Assembly: GCA_039933105.1 (NCBI GenBank)
Contig: JBDTOT010000012.1
Span: forward strand, 1 to 64,000
Source of the DNA: FEN-1219 sp039933105
Lineage (GTDB): Bacteria > Pseudomonadota > Gammaproteobacteria > Steroidobacterales > Rariloculaceae
DNA length: 64,000 nucleotides
Direction of reading: 5' to 3'
Below are positions 1 through 8,322 of the stretch, one piece after another. Below the pieces are notes generated by a model that did no database searches, was not told the DNA's origin, and saw only the letters and a program-made list of their open reading frames with translations. Position 1 is the first letter of the stretch. The number at the start of each line of letters is the position of its first letter. A program made the translations under genes and the position numbers.

Positions 1-815
1 TCCTTCAAGCTCATGCCGGTGCGAAACGCCTCGGCGGCCTTCGCTCGCACGGCCATGCAGAGCTCGTGTTGTGCCGTGAGCTCAGCGCGGCCGGCAACGG
101 CGCCCGTCGCCGGCACGATCTTGGTTTGCGCGTCCGTCTTGTCGAGCAGGGCCTTCGACGCCGCCAACATACCGCCAATCCAGCCGCCCGTAGCGTAATC
201 CGGCACCGGATAGCGACCGACCGAAAGAAGATCGCTTGCGACGAGTACATTCGCGTCGGGGAACAACACCGCAACATCACCGTCCGTATGCGCGCGCGGC
301 ACGTACCAGTACTCCGCACGCCGCCCGCCGAGCTCGACGCCACCCGATACGTAGAACGTGCTGTTCGGCAGCATCTTGGCCGGCCGCGGCGCGTAGTGCT
401 TGTTCTCCCACTCGACGTCGAAGTCGCCGCCGAGCCAGAGCTTCGTGTTCTCGTGAGCCATGACTTTCGCGCCGGCGGCGATAGCCGATTCGTTGGAGCC
501 GACATGCTCGTCGCGCCAGTTGGTATTGAATAGAACCGCGACGCGGCGATTGGGCCAGCGTTGCGCGAGCGCCGCGGCCACCGCCGCCGAATGCGCCGCC
601 AATCCGCCGTCCACCAACAACACGCCGTCTGGGGTGCCGAGCGCGACGACGTTCGCGCCCGCGCCCTCGATCAATACGAGATCAGTGCCGAGATCCGTGA
701 GCTTGAGGGGATTGGAATTGACGTTCTGGGCGCGGAGCGAACGGCCGGCAAACGTGACCAATGCCGCGGCCGTCGCAGCGGCCACCACCCGTCGACGAGT
801 GAATGCTCTCCCCAT
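1..815 (-). CDS. Tat-exported MBL-fold protein with a degenerate metal site (3' end cut)
   Basis: The reading frame starts at an ATG at 815 and runs off the left edge without a stop, so about 271 residues are visible. The N terminus has a twin-arginine signal (TRRR followed by an Ala-rich hydrophobic stretch and SLRAQ), so export to the periplasm in folded form is expected. The rest follows the layout of the exported MBL-fold hydrolases also found at 16002-16925 and 23082-23984: VLLVDGG, then the metal-motif region, then AHTDGD and a terminal P-x-x-G loop. The key motif, which should read NTHxHxDHxGG, reads NTNWRDEHVGSNE, and the last His loop (PGHG) reads PATG. At least three zinc ligands are therefore missing, and hydrolase activity is doubtful. 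It lies downstream of the aminotransferase gene on the same strand. Fold call sure; function unknown. Confidence 0.8.
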   Translation of the reverse strand, partial: MGRAFTRRRVVAAATAAALVTFAGRSLRAQNVNSNPLKLTDLGTDLVLIEGAGANVVALGTPDGVLLVDGGLAAHSAAVAAALAQRWPNRRVAVLFNTNWRDEHVGSNESAIAAGAKVMAHENTKLWLGGDFDVEWENKHYAPRPAKMLPNSTFYVSGGVELGGRRAEYWYVPRAHTDGDVAVLFPDANVLVASDLLSVGRYPVPDYATGGWIGGMLAASKALLDKTDAQTKIVPATGAVAGRAELTAQHELCMAVRAKAAEAFRTGMSLK

Positions 816-899
816 CCGCCCACGATACCGGGCAACCGCGCCGTGCGGAATGCTCGGACGGTCAAGAAAGCTCGCAGGGTAGTAGTTTCCGCAACCCTT

Positions 900-2075
900 T
901 CAGGGGCTGACGGCCGTGCACAAGAAATCGAGCGCCGCCTGAGTGCCGCCGCGCCGATGCGGAATCCCGGCGAGCGCGAGGCCCATCTCGACCCCGGCCA
1001 GGGTGCCCGCCAACGTCAGGTCGTTGAAATGGCCGAGGTGCCCGATTCTGAATACCTGGCCCGCGAGCTTGCCCAGCCCCATGCCGAGCGACATGTCGAA
1101 GGAGTCCAAGATCACGTTGCGCAGTTTGTCGGCGTTATGTCCGTCGGGCACGAGCACGGCGGTCAGCGAGCTGCTGTATTCGGCCGGATTCGCGCACAGC
1201 ACCTCGAGCTCCCAGGCGGCAACTGCACGCCGCGTCGCTTCCGCGTGCCGGGTATGGCGCGCGAATACCTGCTCCAGGCCCTCCTCGTTCAACATCGCGA
1301 TGGCTTCGCGCAGCCCATACATGAGGTTCGTGCCGGGCGTGTACGGGAAATAACCGTTCTTGTTGGCCGCGAGCATGTCGTCCCACGCCCAGAAAGCGCG
1401 CGGCGACTTCGCCGTCTTGCTCGCAGCAAGCGCCTTCGCAGAGACGGCATTGAACGACAGCCCCGGCGGCAACATGAGGCCCTTTTGCGAGCCCGCCACC
1501 GTCACGTCCACGCCCCATTCGTCCATGCGAAAATCGATCGACGCCAGAGAGGAAATCGTATCGACGAGCAGCAATGCGGGATGCGCCGCACGATCGATCG
1601 CCTTCCTGACCTCCCCGATGCGGCTCGCGACGCCCGTAGAGGTTTCGTTGTGCACGACGCACACGGCCTTGATCGCGCGATTTCGGTCCTCGCGCAGGTG
1701 CGCCTCGATGGCGCCGGGATCCGCGCCGCGGCGCCAATCTGTCGGAATCAGCTGCGGCACGAGACCCAAGCGCGTGGCCATTTGCTGCCACAGCGTGGCA
1801 AACCAACCGGTTTCGCACATGAGCACCGTATCGCCCGGCGACAGCGTGTTCACTAGAGCGGCTTCCCACGCTCCAGTGCCCGATGCTGGAAAGATGATGA
1901 CCGGCGAGCTCGTCTTGAAGATCGGCTTCAGCTCGGCAAGGACCTCTCGGCCCAGCACCCCGAATTCCGGTCCGCGGTGGTCGATCGTGGGCTTGGCGAT
2001 GGCGCGGAGCACGCGGTCCGGCACGTTCGTGGGCCCCGGGATCTGCAGGAAATGGCGTCCGCTGGCGTAGGTCAT
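900..2075 (-). CDS. sgaA: Serine-glyoxylate aminotransferase (PLP class V)
   Basis: 391 residues, the usual length for the alanine/serine-glyoxylate aminotransferase family, which transfers the amino group of serine to glyoxylate (giving hydroxypyruvate and glycine) in the serine cycle or photorespiration-like salvage. Visible landmarks: PGPTNVPDRVL near residue 13, a SGTGAWE phosphate-binding turn at 65-71, the VDTISS segment with the pyridine-binding Asp at about 172, and the PLP Schiff-base lysine in GSQKGL at 198. The C-terminal domain carries the RIGHLGHFND segment typical of this family. The start ATG lacks a strong Shine-Dalgarno sequence, and a TATAAC box lies 18 bases upstream, so the leader is very short. 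Alanine-glyoxylate aminotransferase is the alternative. No other serine-cycle gene is in the window. Confidence 0.9.
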   Translation of the reverse strand: MTYASGRHFLQIPGPTNVPDRVLRAIAKPTIDHRGPEFGVLGREVLAELKPIFKTSSPVIIFPASGTGAWEAALVNTLSPGDTVLMCETGWFATLWQQMATRLGLVPQLIPTDWRRGADPGAIEAHLREDRNRAIKAVCVVHNETSTGVASRIGEVRKAIDRAAHPALLLVDTISSLASIDFRMDEWGVDVTVAGSQKGLMLPPGLSFNAVSAKALAASKTAKSPRAFWAWDDMLAANKNGYFPYTPGTNLMYGLREAIAMLNEEGLEQVFARHTRHAEATRRAVAAWELEVLCANPAEYSSSLTAVLVPDGHNADKLRNVILDSFDMSLGMGLGKLAGQVFRIGHLGHFNDLTLAGTLAGVEMGLALAGIPHRRGGTQAALDFLCTAVSP

Positions 2076-2092
2076 GACTGTGTGGTTCCAAG

Positions 2093-2126
2093 GTTATATC
2101 AGCCGCTCATCTACCGCGATCGCGGT
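2093..2126 (-). promoter_or_regulatory. Candidate promoter and palindromic operator of the aminotransferase gene
   Basis: On the minus strand TATAAC (2098-2093) sits about 18 bases before the start codon at 2075. A perfect 14-bp palindrome ACCGCGATCGCGGT at 2113-2126 covers the place where the -35 box would be. The position suits a repressor operator, but the -35 hexamer is not recognisable and no regulator gene is adjacent. GCGATCGC is also a common palindrome in GC-rich genomes. Confidence 0.35.
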
Positions 2127-2214
2127 TACGACCGTCGCTGGCCTGACGAGCGGTCGCTAGATTAGTGCCAGACGCTCCGCTCAACAAGAAATCGCGCGAT
2201 CGGGTTAGCGCGCG

Positions 2215-2481
2215 CTAAGCAACGAACGGTAGGTCGGCGGGATGGACGCCGGCCACGAGATCACCGTCGCCGCTAGGTCTGCCGTAGCCGATCGCCTCGG
2301 ACGGGCGCGGGTATACACCCCACATGTCGTCGATGTGCCAGTCGGCGAGCTGTGCGCGCGGCGTCGTGCCGCCGGCTGGCGGCTGCGCAACGGCGAGCGC
2401 CACCGGCAACGCGCTTGCAGCGATCGCCGCGCCCGCGCCGATGAGGAACTCGCGCCGGTCGAGATCAACGTGCGTGCTCAT
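2215..2481 (-). CDS. Small Tat-signal protein coupled to a carotenoid oxygenase
   Basis: 88 residues. The N terminus holds a twin-arginine motif (DRREFLIGAG) followed by a hydrophobic Ala/Val-rich stretch ending near VAQPP, so about 55 residues would remain after export. The mature part is Pro/Gly/Asp-rich and has no domain I recognise. Its ATG overlaps the stop codon of the dioxygenase gene (ATGA at 2478-2481), with GGCGGAG five bases upstream, so the two are translationally coupled. Either it works with the dioxygenase or its product, or it is a small periplasmic subunit or chaperone. A cytoplasmic iron-tethering protein misread as a Tat substrate is possible but less likely. Function unknown. 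Confidence 0.75.
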   Translation of the reverse strand: MSTHVDLDRREFLIGAGAAIAASALPVALAVAQPPAGGTTPRAQLADWHIDDMWGVYPRPSEAIGYGRPSGDGDLVAGVHPADLPFVA

Positions 2482-3920
2482 GCCGACTCCGCCTGCTGCA
2501 CGGCGAGTTCGTCGGCAGAAAACCAGTTCACGTGCGTGCCGCCCCGTAACCGGAACGGCAGCTTCACGACGGCCACTGCGCCGTCTTCCATGCGCTTCGC
2601 ATCGACGATGTGCAGCTCCGACGCCATCTCGGCGTAGTTACTCGCCACACCTAAGATGTAGCCGTCGCCCTCTTCTTTGCTGCCTTTGCGCGGCACAAAG
2701 CCTGATTCCTGGAGGCTCTGCACGTTGCCGACGAAGAACGTGCTCTCGGGCGCCTTCGGATTCTTGAGATCGAAACGCTTGTAGCAGTTCGTCACGCGCC
2801 CCGCGCGATTACCGCCGGTGGCCGTGTCGTAGGGCTTCGATGGATCGGCGTGGCCGACGTAACCGTAACGGTACGGCAGCGACAGATACCGGTCGTCCAT
2901 GCGCGCGAGCACACCGTTCGACACGGACACGACCTCCTCGGTAAACGCGTCGCTCTTCGAGTTCAGGTTGAACGTCCAGCGCTTGATCTGCGACGGCGAG
3001 CGTTCCTCGTCGGATACGGGTAGCTCCATCGTGACCTTGTTGTCGCCGTCCGAAGCGTTCAAAAAATGTAGCGTGTTGCGTGCGGGACCCTTGAACCAGC
3101 GCACGTCTTTCGCACTGCCGTTGCGTGGCAGCACACCGACCATCGTCGGCAGCTTCGCATCCCATTCCCACATGGGCTCGCCGGACTTCAGGCGCTCGAG
3201 GCTCGTCGTACGCGCGATCACCGGGATCAGGATGTGTTTCTGCGTAATTGCGATGTCGTGGATGATGCCGAGGTACGGCGACTGCAGCCACACCTCGTTC
3301 ACGATGTGGCCCTTCGGATTGATCGTGTAGACCGCGATGTCCTTCGACAGGATGCCTTTGGCCTGGTAACCGTACGCGATCATCTCGCCGGTCAACGGAT
3401 CGATCTTCGGATGCGCCGACATGGTCGTAGATTTCCACTTGCCATGAAAATCCCAGCGGCCGAGCGTTTCGAGCGAGTACGGGTCGATCGAGTACGGCAG
3501 TGAATCTTCTTTCAGCACGATCATCTTTCCGCCGTGCCAATAGATGTGCGTGTTGGCCGCACCGCGATCGATGTTCGCGACGCTCGGATCGTCGGTGTAC
3601 GGATTGCGGTACACGCCCCACAGCCGCTTACGCGCCTTGCGCTCGGTCATCAGGCGGTCGGTCTTGACGTAGCGCGCCTTGAAGTCGACGGAACCGTTCG
3701 CAAAGCGGAACGAGCTGACGTGGCCGTCGCCGTTGAACGCAGTAGGCCATTCGTTCATGGGCGGGCGGTACTGGAAGTCGCATTGCACGCGGTAGAACGT
3801 GCCTTCGATGTCGGACGGAATTTGTCCCCAGACTTCGCAGTCGTACACGTCCGCTTCGAAGCGCGTCGGGCTGTTGAAGCCGGGCGCGAACATCGGATGT
3901 CCTCGGAAATCTACGGCCAT
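2478..3920 (-). CDS. Carotenoid oxygenase family dioxygenase (lignostilbene/apocarotenoid cleaving)
   Basis: 480 residues, full length for the family. These iron(II) enzymes cleave a C=C bond of carotenoids, apocarotenoids or stilbenes with O2. The four iron-binding histidines can all be placed: H170 (MSAHPKIDP), H221 (IIHDIAIT), H285 (NTLHFLNA) and H463 (GGTHVNWF), spread through the seven-blade propeller as expected. FNGDGHVSSF near residue 62 is another family hallmark. There is no signal peptide. The next gene overlaps by ATGA and encodes a Tat protein. The neighbouring PQQ dehydrogenase would oxidise alcohols and the cleavage would yield aldehydes, so an aromatic (lignin-like stilbene) substrate is plausible, but specificity cannot be read from sequence. 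Confidence 0.92.
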   Translation of the reverse strand: MAVDFRGHPMFAPGFNSPTRFEADVYDCEVWGQIPSDIEGTFYRVQCDFQYRPPMNEWPTAFNGDGHVSSFRFANGSVDFKARYVKTDRLMTERKARKRLWGVYRNPYTDDPSVANIDRGAANTHIYWHGGKMIVLKEDSLPYSIDPYSLETLGRWDFHGKWKSTTMSAHPKIDPLTGEMIAYGYQAKGILSKDIAVYTINPKGHIVNEVWLQSPYLGIIHDIAITQKHILIPVIARTTSLERLKSGEPMWEWDAKLPTMVGVLPRNGSAKDVRWFKGPARNTLHFLNASDGDNKVTMELPVSDEERSPSQIKRWTFNLNSKSDAFTEEVVSVSNGVLARMDDRYLSLPYRYGYVGHADPSKPYDTATGGNRAGRVTNCYKRFDLKNPKAPESTFFVGNVQSLQESGFVPRKGSKEEGDGYILGVASNYAEMASELHIVDAKRMEDGAVAVVKLPFRLRGGTHVNWFSADELAVQQAESA

Positions 3921-3989
3921 GTTCGCGCCCTCGTTTAATTGTGGAGCTCGCCGGGATAATTAGTGTAGTCCCGCTTATCGTTCATCTCG

Positions 3990-6104
3990 CTATTTCGCGA
4001 GGACGGTGGTGATGTAAGCCGCGATGTCGCCGAGGTCGGCGGTCGAGTAGACGCGGCCGAAAGGCGGCATGTTGTTGCGGCCGGCGTTGGCGACGGCGAC
4101 GATCGTGTCGGTGGGCAGGCCCTTCACGAGCGTGGGCCCCCCGCCGTGGCCACCGTCGCCTCGCTCGCCGTGGCATGCGACGCAGGCCTCGGCGTAGAGC
4201 GCGCGGCCGTGGTCCGCGCTGATCGGGCGAGCTGCGGCCGGCGCCTGAGCACGCGGCGGGCCGCCCGGGCCGCCTGGACCACCGCCCCCCGTTACAGTCA
4301 CGGCGGCCGGCAGCGACTTCATCGTGCCCTTCAGCGAGAACATCCAGATGCCGTCGCCGCGCGGCGCGCCGGCGAATACACCGCCGCCCGCATGCACCAC
4401 TACGCGCTGGTCGCCGTGCCAATCGAATGTCGTGACGGTCGTGTTCACGCCGGCATCCGTGCGGAACTCCCACAGCGATCGGCCGTTGCTCTTGTCGAGC
4501 GCCGTGAGCCGACCGTCATTGCGCCCGACGAATAGCAACCCGCCGGCCGTGACGACCGAGCCGCTGTAGCAGATCTCGCGCCACTGTTGGCGCCACGCGA
4601 GCTTGTTCGTCGTGAGATCGAGCGCGGCGAGGATCCCCCGGTCGTCGGCTGCCGCCGGCACGAAGCGGCCGCCCATGTACACGTCGTTGGGCGCAATGTT
4701 CGCTGGCAACTCCGCCTGCACGTTGAACGAGTTGATGCGGTCCGTCGCACACACGTACAGCAGATGCGTGTCCGGATCGTAAGAGCTCGGCGGCCAGTTC
4801 GCGCCGCCCATCGTGCCGGGCTTCATTGCGATCGGGTCCGTCCAGAACGGCGTGAAAATCTTGCCGTCGTTGACGACGGAGACGCCACTCTCGACGATGC
4901 TCGAGCCCTCCGGCGGAATGTCGATCGACTGCGGCACGATCGCGTCGCCGATCGGATAAGGCTGCGTCGCCGACGTTGCCTGGCGCGGCTCCTGCATCAC
5001 CGGCCGCTCTTCAATACCGAGCAACGGGTTGCCGGTCGCGCGATCGAGAATGTACGCCCAACCTGTCTTCGAGACTTCGACGAGGCCCTTGCGCATCGCC
5101 CCGTTCACCGGCGCATCGAACAGCACGATGGGATTCGGCGAGTCGTAGTCCCAGATGTCGTGATGCACCTGCTGGAAGTGCCAGCGGTATTTGCCCGTGT
5201 GCGCCTCGACGGCCACGATCGACACGCTGAACAGGTTATCGCCGGGCCGCACACCGCCGTGCAGATCGGGGCCGGGATTCCCCGTGGAGAAATAGACGAG
5301 ATCGAGCTCGGGATCGACCGCCGGCGTCTGCCACACGGGCGCGCCTCCTAACTCCCACGCGTTGCCGTCCTTTGGCCACGTGTCGTGGCCGAACTCGCCG
5401 GGGCCGGGCACCGTGTTGAACTGCCAGAGCGCCTTGCCGTCCTTCGCGCGAAACGCCTTCACGCGACCCCGGCTCGCCGTCTCGCCGCCCGAGAATCCGG
5501 TGATGACCATGCCGTCGTAGTACAGCGGCGCGCTCGTGATGCTGAAGCCGTTTTGCCACCGCTCGGCTTCGATCGACCACACGATGGCGCCCGTCTTCTG
5601 ATCGAGCGCGACGAGCTTGGCGTCGAGCTGACCCACGAACACCTTGCCCTCGCCGAGCGCTACACCGCGACTCGATCTGCCCACGCCGGCCTTCGGGTCC
5701 GGCTTACCGTGATACGTCCACAGGATCGCGCCCGTGTCGACGTCCATCGCGAATACGTCGTTCGCGCCGTTGATCACGTACAGAGTGCCGTCGTAATGCA
5801 GGATTTGCGCTTGGCCCGAGTGGTTCGGATTCGCGCCCGAGCCCATGCTCGTGCGCCACAGCGCCTTCAGACCCTTGACCGTGTCGCGGTTCAGTTGAGT
5901 CAGCGGCGAGTAACGCTGGTTGAACGTGTTGCCGCCGTTCGTGACCCAGTTGGTCTTCGGCACTGCCGTGAGATCGCTCGCTTTGAATGCCGGCGCGGCA
6001 GCGATGGGTGGCTCGGCTGCGTTCAAGGGCGCACGAATGAGTGCGCAGAACGCCACGGCCGACACGGACGCAAGCAAGGCTCCACGCCCCAACAATGCAC
6101 GCAT
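3990..6104 (-). CDS. PQQ-dependent quinohemoprotein dehydrogenase with C-terminal cytochrome c
   Basis: 704 residues from the ATG at 6104, chosen because GAGGGGGG lies five bases upstream and because it begins a clean signal peptide (MRALLGRGALLASVSA...LNAAE). An eight-blade PQQ propeller follows, with repeated W-motif blades (ALDQKTGAIVW, FNTVPGPGEFGHDTW, HHDIWDYDSP with the presumed catalytic Asp). After a Gly/Pro linker comes a class I cytochrome c domain: CVACH at about 641-645 and the axial Met in NNMPPF at about 679. It should oxidise an alcohol or sugar alcohol in the periplasm and pass electrons to the respiratory chain. The vicinal Cys pair typical of methanol/alcohol dehydrogenases is not present; the matching region reads GVGRSSRG. 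Substrate unknown. Confidence 0.92.
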   Translation of the reverse strand: MRALLGRGALLASVSAVAFCALIRAPLNAAEPPIAAAPAFKASDLTAVPKTNWVTNGGNTFNQRYSPLTQLNRDTVKGLKALWRTSMGSGANPNHSGQAQILHYDGTLYVINGANDVFAMDVDTGAILWTYHGKPDPKAGVGRSSRGVALGEGKVFVGQLDAKLVALDQKTGAIVWSIEAERWQNGFSITSAPLYYDGMVITGFSGGETASRGRVKAFRAKDGKALWQFNTVPGPGEFGHDTWPKDGNAWELGGAPVWQTPAVDPELDLVYFSTGNPGPDLHGGVRPGDNLFSVSIVAVEAHTGKYRWHFQQVHHDIWDYDSPNPIVLFDAPVNGAMRKGLVEVSKTGWAYILDRATGNPLLGIEERPVMQEPRQATSATQPYPIGDAIVPQSIDIPPEGSSIVESGVSVVNDGKIFTPFWTDPIAMKPGTMGGANWPPSSYDPDTHLLYVCATDRINSFNVQAELPANIAPNDVYMGGRFVPAAADDRGILAALDLTTNKLAWRQQWREICYSGSVVTAGGLLFVGRNDGRLTALDKSNGRSLWEFRTDAGVNTTVTTFDWHGDQRVVVHAGGGVFAGAPRGDGIWMFSLKGTMKSLPAAVTVTGGGGPGGPGGPPRAQAPAAARPISADHGRALYAEACVACHGERGDGGHGGGPTLVKGLPTDTIVAVANAGRNNMPPFGRVYSTADLGDIAAYITTVLAK

Positions 6105-6193
6105 GCGATCCCCCCTCGAAGCTGGCGTCAAATCACGCGTTCGACCCCGCAACCGAGCCTAGCTCAGCGCGCCTCGCAACGGCAATCGTTAGG

Positions 6194-7435
6194 CTATTCC
6201 GCCGACCGCACAGACTCCATGCGTGGACTCAGCACGTGGAACACGCCGAGCGCGACCGGATAGATGAGGCCAGCCACGACGAAGATCGGCAGATAGAGAG
6301 TCGCGTCGGTATCGAGCACGCGGCCGATCGATTCGGCCGCTGCGATGCTGACGATGCCGGCCACGAAACCGCCGAACCCCGCCACCGAGCCGACCATGCG
6401 GCTCGGGAAGAGATCCGTGGCCATCGTGAACACCATCGTCGACCAGGCTTGGTGCGCACCGCACGCCACGGCGATCAGCGAGATCGCGAGCCGCGGATCG
6501 TCGAGCGTGCCGGCGACAATCACCGTCGGCGTCATGATGCACGCGAGCAGCGCCATCGTGCCTTTGCGCGAGGCGTTCAGGCTGAACCCGCGCTTCACCA
6601 GCACCGACGACAACCAACCCGCGCCGAGACAGCCGACGTCGGCCGCGACATACACGGCCGTCAGATACGGAATCACCGCCGTGCCGCGCACGTCGAACTG
6701 CGCCGCGAGGTACTTGGGCAGCCAGAACAGATAGAACCACCAGATCGGGTCGCCGAGCGCCTTCGTGACGGCGTAGGCCCAGGTCTGGCGCAACCGCAGC
6801 AACTCGCGCCAGCGCGGCGCGCGCTCGCGTGCCTTAGCCGCCGCGGCACGCGCCGCCACGAGCGGCGCGTCGCGGTACGACGCGAGCCAGAACGGCAGCC
6901 AGCAGAGCCCGAGCGCGGCGGTCGCAACGAACGTCGCGCGCCAGCCATAGGCGGCGGCGAGCAGCGGCACGCCGATCGACGCGAACACGATGCCGAGCGC
7001 AACGCCGCTGTTGAAGAGCCCGGTAACCAGCGCCCGCTCCTGCGCTGGGAACCATTCCGTGATCGCCTTGAGTCCTGCCGGAAAGTTGGCGGCTTCGGTC
7101 ACGCCGAGAGCAAAACGCGCGAACCCGAAGCCGACCGGCGTGCGTGCGAGCGCGTGGGCCGCCGCAGCGAACGACCAGAGCACCATCGACCACGCGAGCC
7201 CGAGCTTGGCCCCGACACGATCGATCACGCCACCCGCGACCAGCAGCGCAAGCGCGTAAGCGAGCTGGAACGCGTTGACGATCCGGCTGTAGTCGAGCTC
7301 GGACCAGCCGATGTCCTGCTGCAGATCGGGCGCGAGAATACTGAACACTTGCCGATCGACGTAATTCAACGTCGTCGCGAGGAACAGCAGCACGCCGATG
7401 AGCCAGCGGCGGCGCAACAGCGGTGCGGCGCTCAT
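6194..7435 (-). CDS. MFS transporter, hexuronate/anion:cation symporter type
   Basis: 413 residues with about 12 hydrophobic segments. The start at 7435 forms an ATGA overlap with the stop of the shikimate-dehydrogenase gene and begins MSAAPLLRRRWLIGVLLF. Family signals: LNYVDRQVFSILAPDLQ in helix 1 (the NYxDR pattern of ExuT/D-galactonate-like ACS permeases), GGVIDRVGAK in the 2-3 loop, and GVTEAANFPAGLKAI before TM5. Such permeases import hexuronates, galactonate, phthalate-like or other organic anions. Cotranscription with an AroE homologue suggests quinate, shikimate or a related hydroxy acid as the cargo, but this is inference. Confidence 0.88.
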   Translation of the reverse strand: MSAAPLLRRRWLIGVLLFLATTLNYVDRQVFSILAPDLQQDIGWSELDYSRIVNAFQLAYALALLVAGGVIDRVGAKLGLAWSMVLWSFAAAAHALARTPVGFGFARFALGVTEAANFPAGLKAITEWFPAQERALVTGLFNSGVALGIVFASIGVPLLAAAYGWRATFVATAALGLCWLPFWLASYRDAPLVAARAAAAKARERAPRWRELLRLRQTWAYAVTKALGDPIWWFYLFWLPKYLAAQFDVRGTAVIPYLTAVYVAADVGCLGAGWLSSVLVKRGFSLNASRKGTMALLACIMTPTVIVAGTLDDPRLAISLIAVACGAHQAWSTMVFTMATDLFPSRMVGSVAGFGGFVAGIVSIAAAESIGRVLDTDATLYLPIFVVAGLIYPVALGVFHVLSPRMESVRSAE

Positions 7436-8316
7436 GCGGGGCCCGCCTCGACGAAGAACCGCCGCATGCGCTCCGGATCTGCAGCCTCGCCCGTGAACAA
7501 TCGAAACGCCTCGACTGCCTGCCACACCGCCATGCCGGCACCATCGAGCGTGCGGCACCCGCATGCTCGAGCCACTCTCAGCAACGCCGTCTCGAGCGGG
7601 AAGTACACCAGCTCCGCCACCCACAGGCGCGCGTGCAACCAGTCGCCAGGCAACGCCGTGCCGGGATACGCAACCATGCCCATCGGCGTCGCGTGAATCA
7701 GACCGTCGGCGGCCGCAACCGCGTCGCGCGACAGCGCGGCGGCGACCACGCGGCCAGGAAACCGCGCGTCGAGCTGCTGCGCCAGCGCCGCCGCTCGCGC
7801 GGGCACGCTATCGACGAGTTCGAGCCGTGCGGCGCCCATCTCGAGAATCGCATACGCGGTCGCTGCACCAGCGCCGCCGGCACCCAGCTGGACGACGCGC
7901 CGCAGCGGCGCGTCGGGCAGCGCCCACCGCATGCTCTCGCGAAACGCCCACCAGTCCGTGTTGTGGCCGATCCGCGCACCGTCGCGCAGCACGACCGTGT
8001 TCACTGCACCAATCGCACGCGCGTCGTCGGATAGAGACGTGAGATGCGGAATCACCGCCTGCTTGCAGGGGTGAGTAACGTTGAGCCCCGCAAAGCCGGC
8101 GCGCTCCGCGGCATCGATCAACAGGGGCAACATGACGGCGCCAGCTCCAAGCACGTCGAGATCCATCAGACGATACGTGCAGGCGAGGCCGTGCGCTCGC
8201 GCTTCCCGTTCGTGCATCGTAGGCGTGCGCGAGGCCTGGATGCCGGAACCGATCAGGCCAAGCAGTAGATTCGCGTGCGAGCGCATGCGCAACGGGGAAT
8301 CGAGGCGAGTCTCCAC
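7432..8316 (-). CDS. aroE: Shikimate/quinate dehydrogenase family protein
   Basis: 294 residues from a GTG at 8316; an in-frame ATG at 8286 (MRSHANLLLGLIGSG) is the alternative, and neither has a strong ribosome-binding site. Substrate-domain motifs are complete: SRTPTMHE, NVTHPCKQ with the catalytic Lys, and NTDWWAF with the catalytic Asp. The NAD(P) domain carries GAGGAGAATAYA. The family interconverts 3-dehydroshikimate and shikimate, or quinate and dehydroquinate. Its place between an aquaglyceroporin (6-bp gap) and an MFS permease (ATGA overlap), away from aro genes, points to catabolism of quinate/shikimate-like compounds more than to aromatic amino acid synthesis. SRTP where many AroE proteins have SxSP also fits a divergent paralogue. 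Confidence 0.88.
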   Translation of the reverse strand: METRLDSPLRMRSHANLLLGLIGSGIQASRTPTMHEREARAHGLACTYRLMDLDVLGAGAVMLPLLIDAAERAGFAGLNVTHPCKQAVIPHLTSLSDDARAIGAVNTVVLRDGARIGHNTDWWAFRESMRWALPDAPLRRVVQLGAGGAGAATAYAILEMGAARLELVDSVPARAAALAQQLDARFPGRVVAAALSRDAVAAADGLIHATPMGMVAYPGTALPGDWLHARLWVAELVYFPLETALLRVARACGCRTLDGAGMAVWQAVEAFRLFTGEAADPERMRRFFVEAGPA

Positions 8317-8322
8317 TACGGT

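Noticed and set aside
561..1856. Long open frame of 431 codons on the plus strand opposite the aminotransferase gene
   Set aside because: Arg/Ala/His-rich low-complexity translation, no ribosome-binding site, and antisense to a complete PLP enzyme. Shadow of a GC-rich gene.
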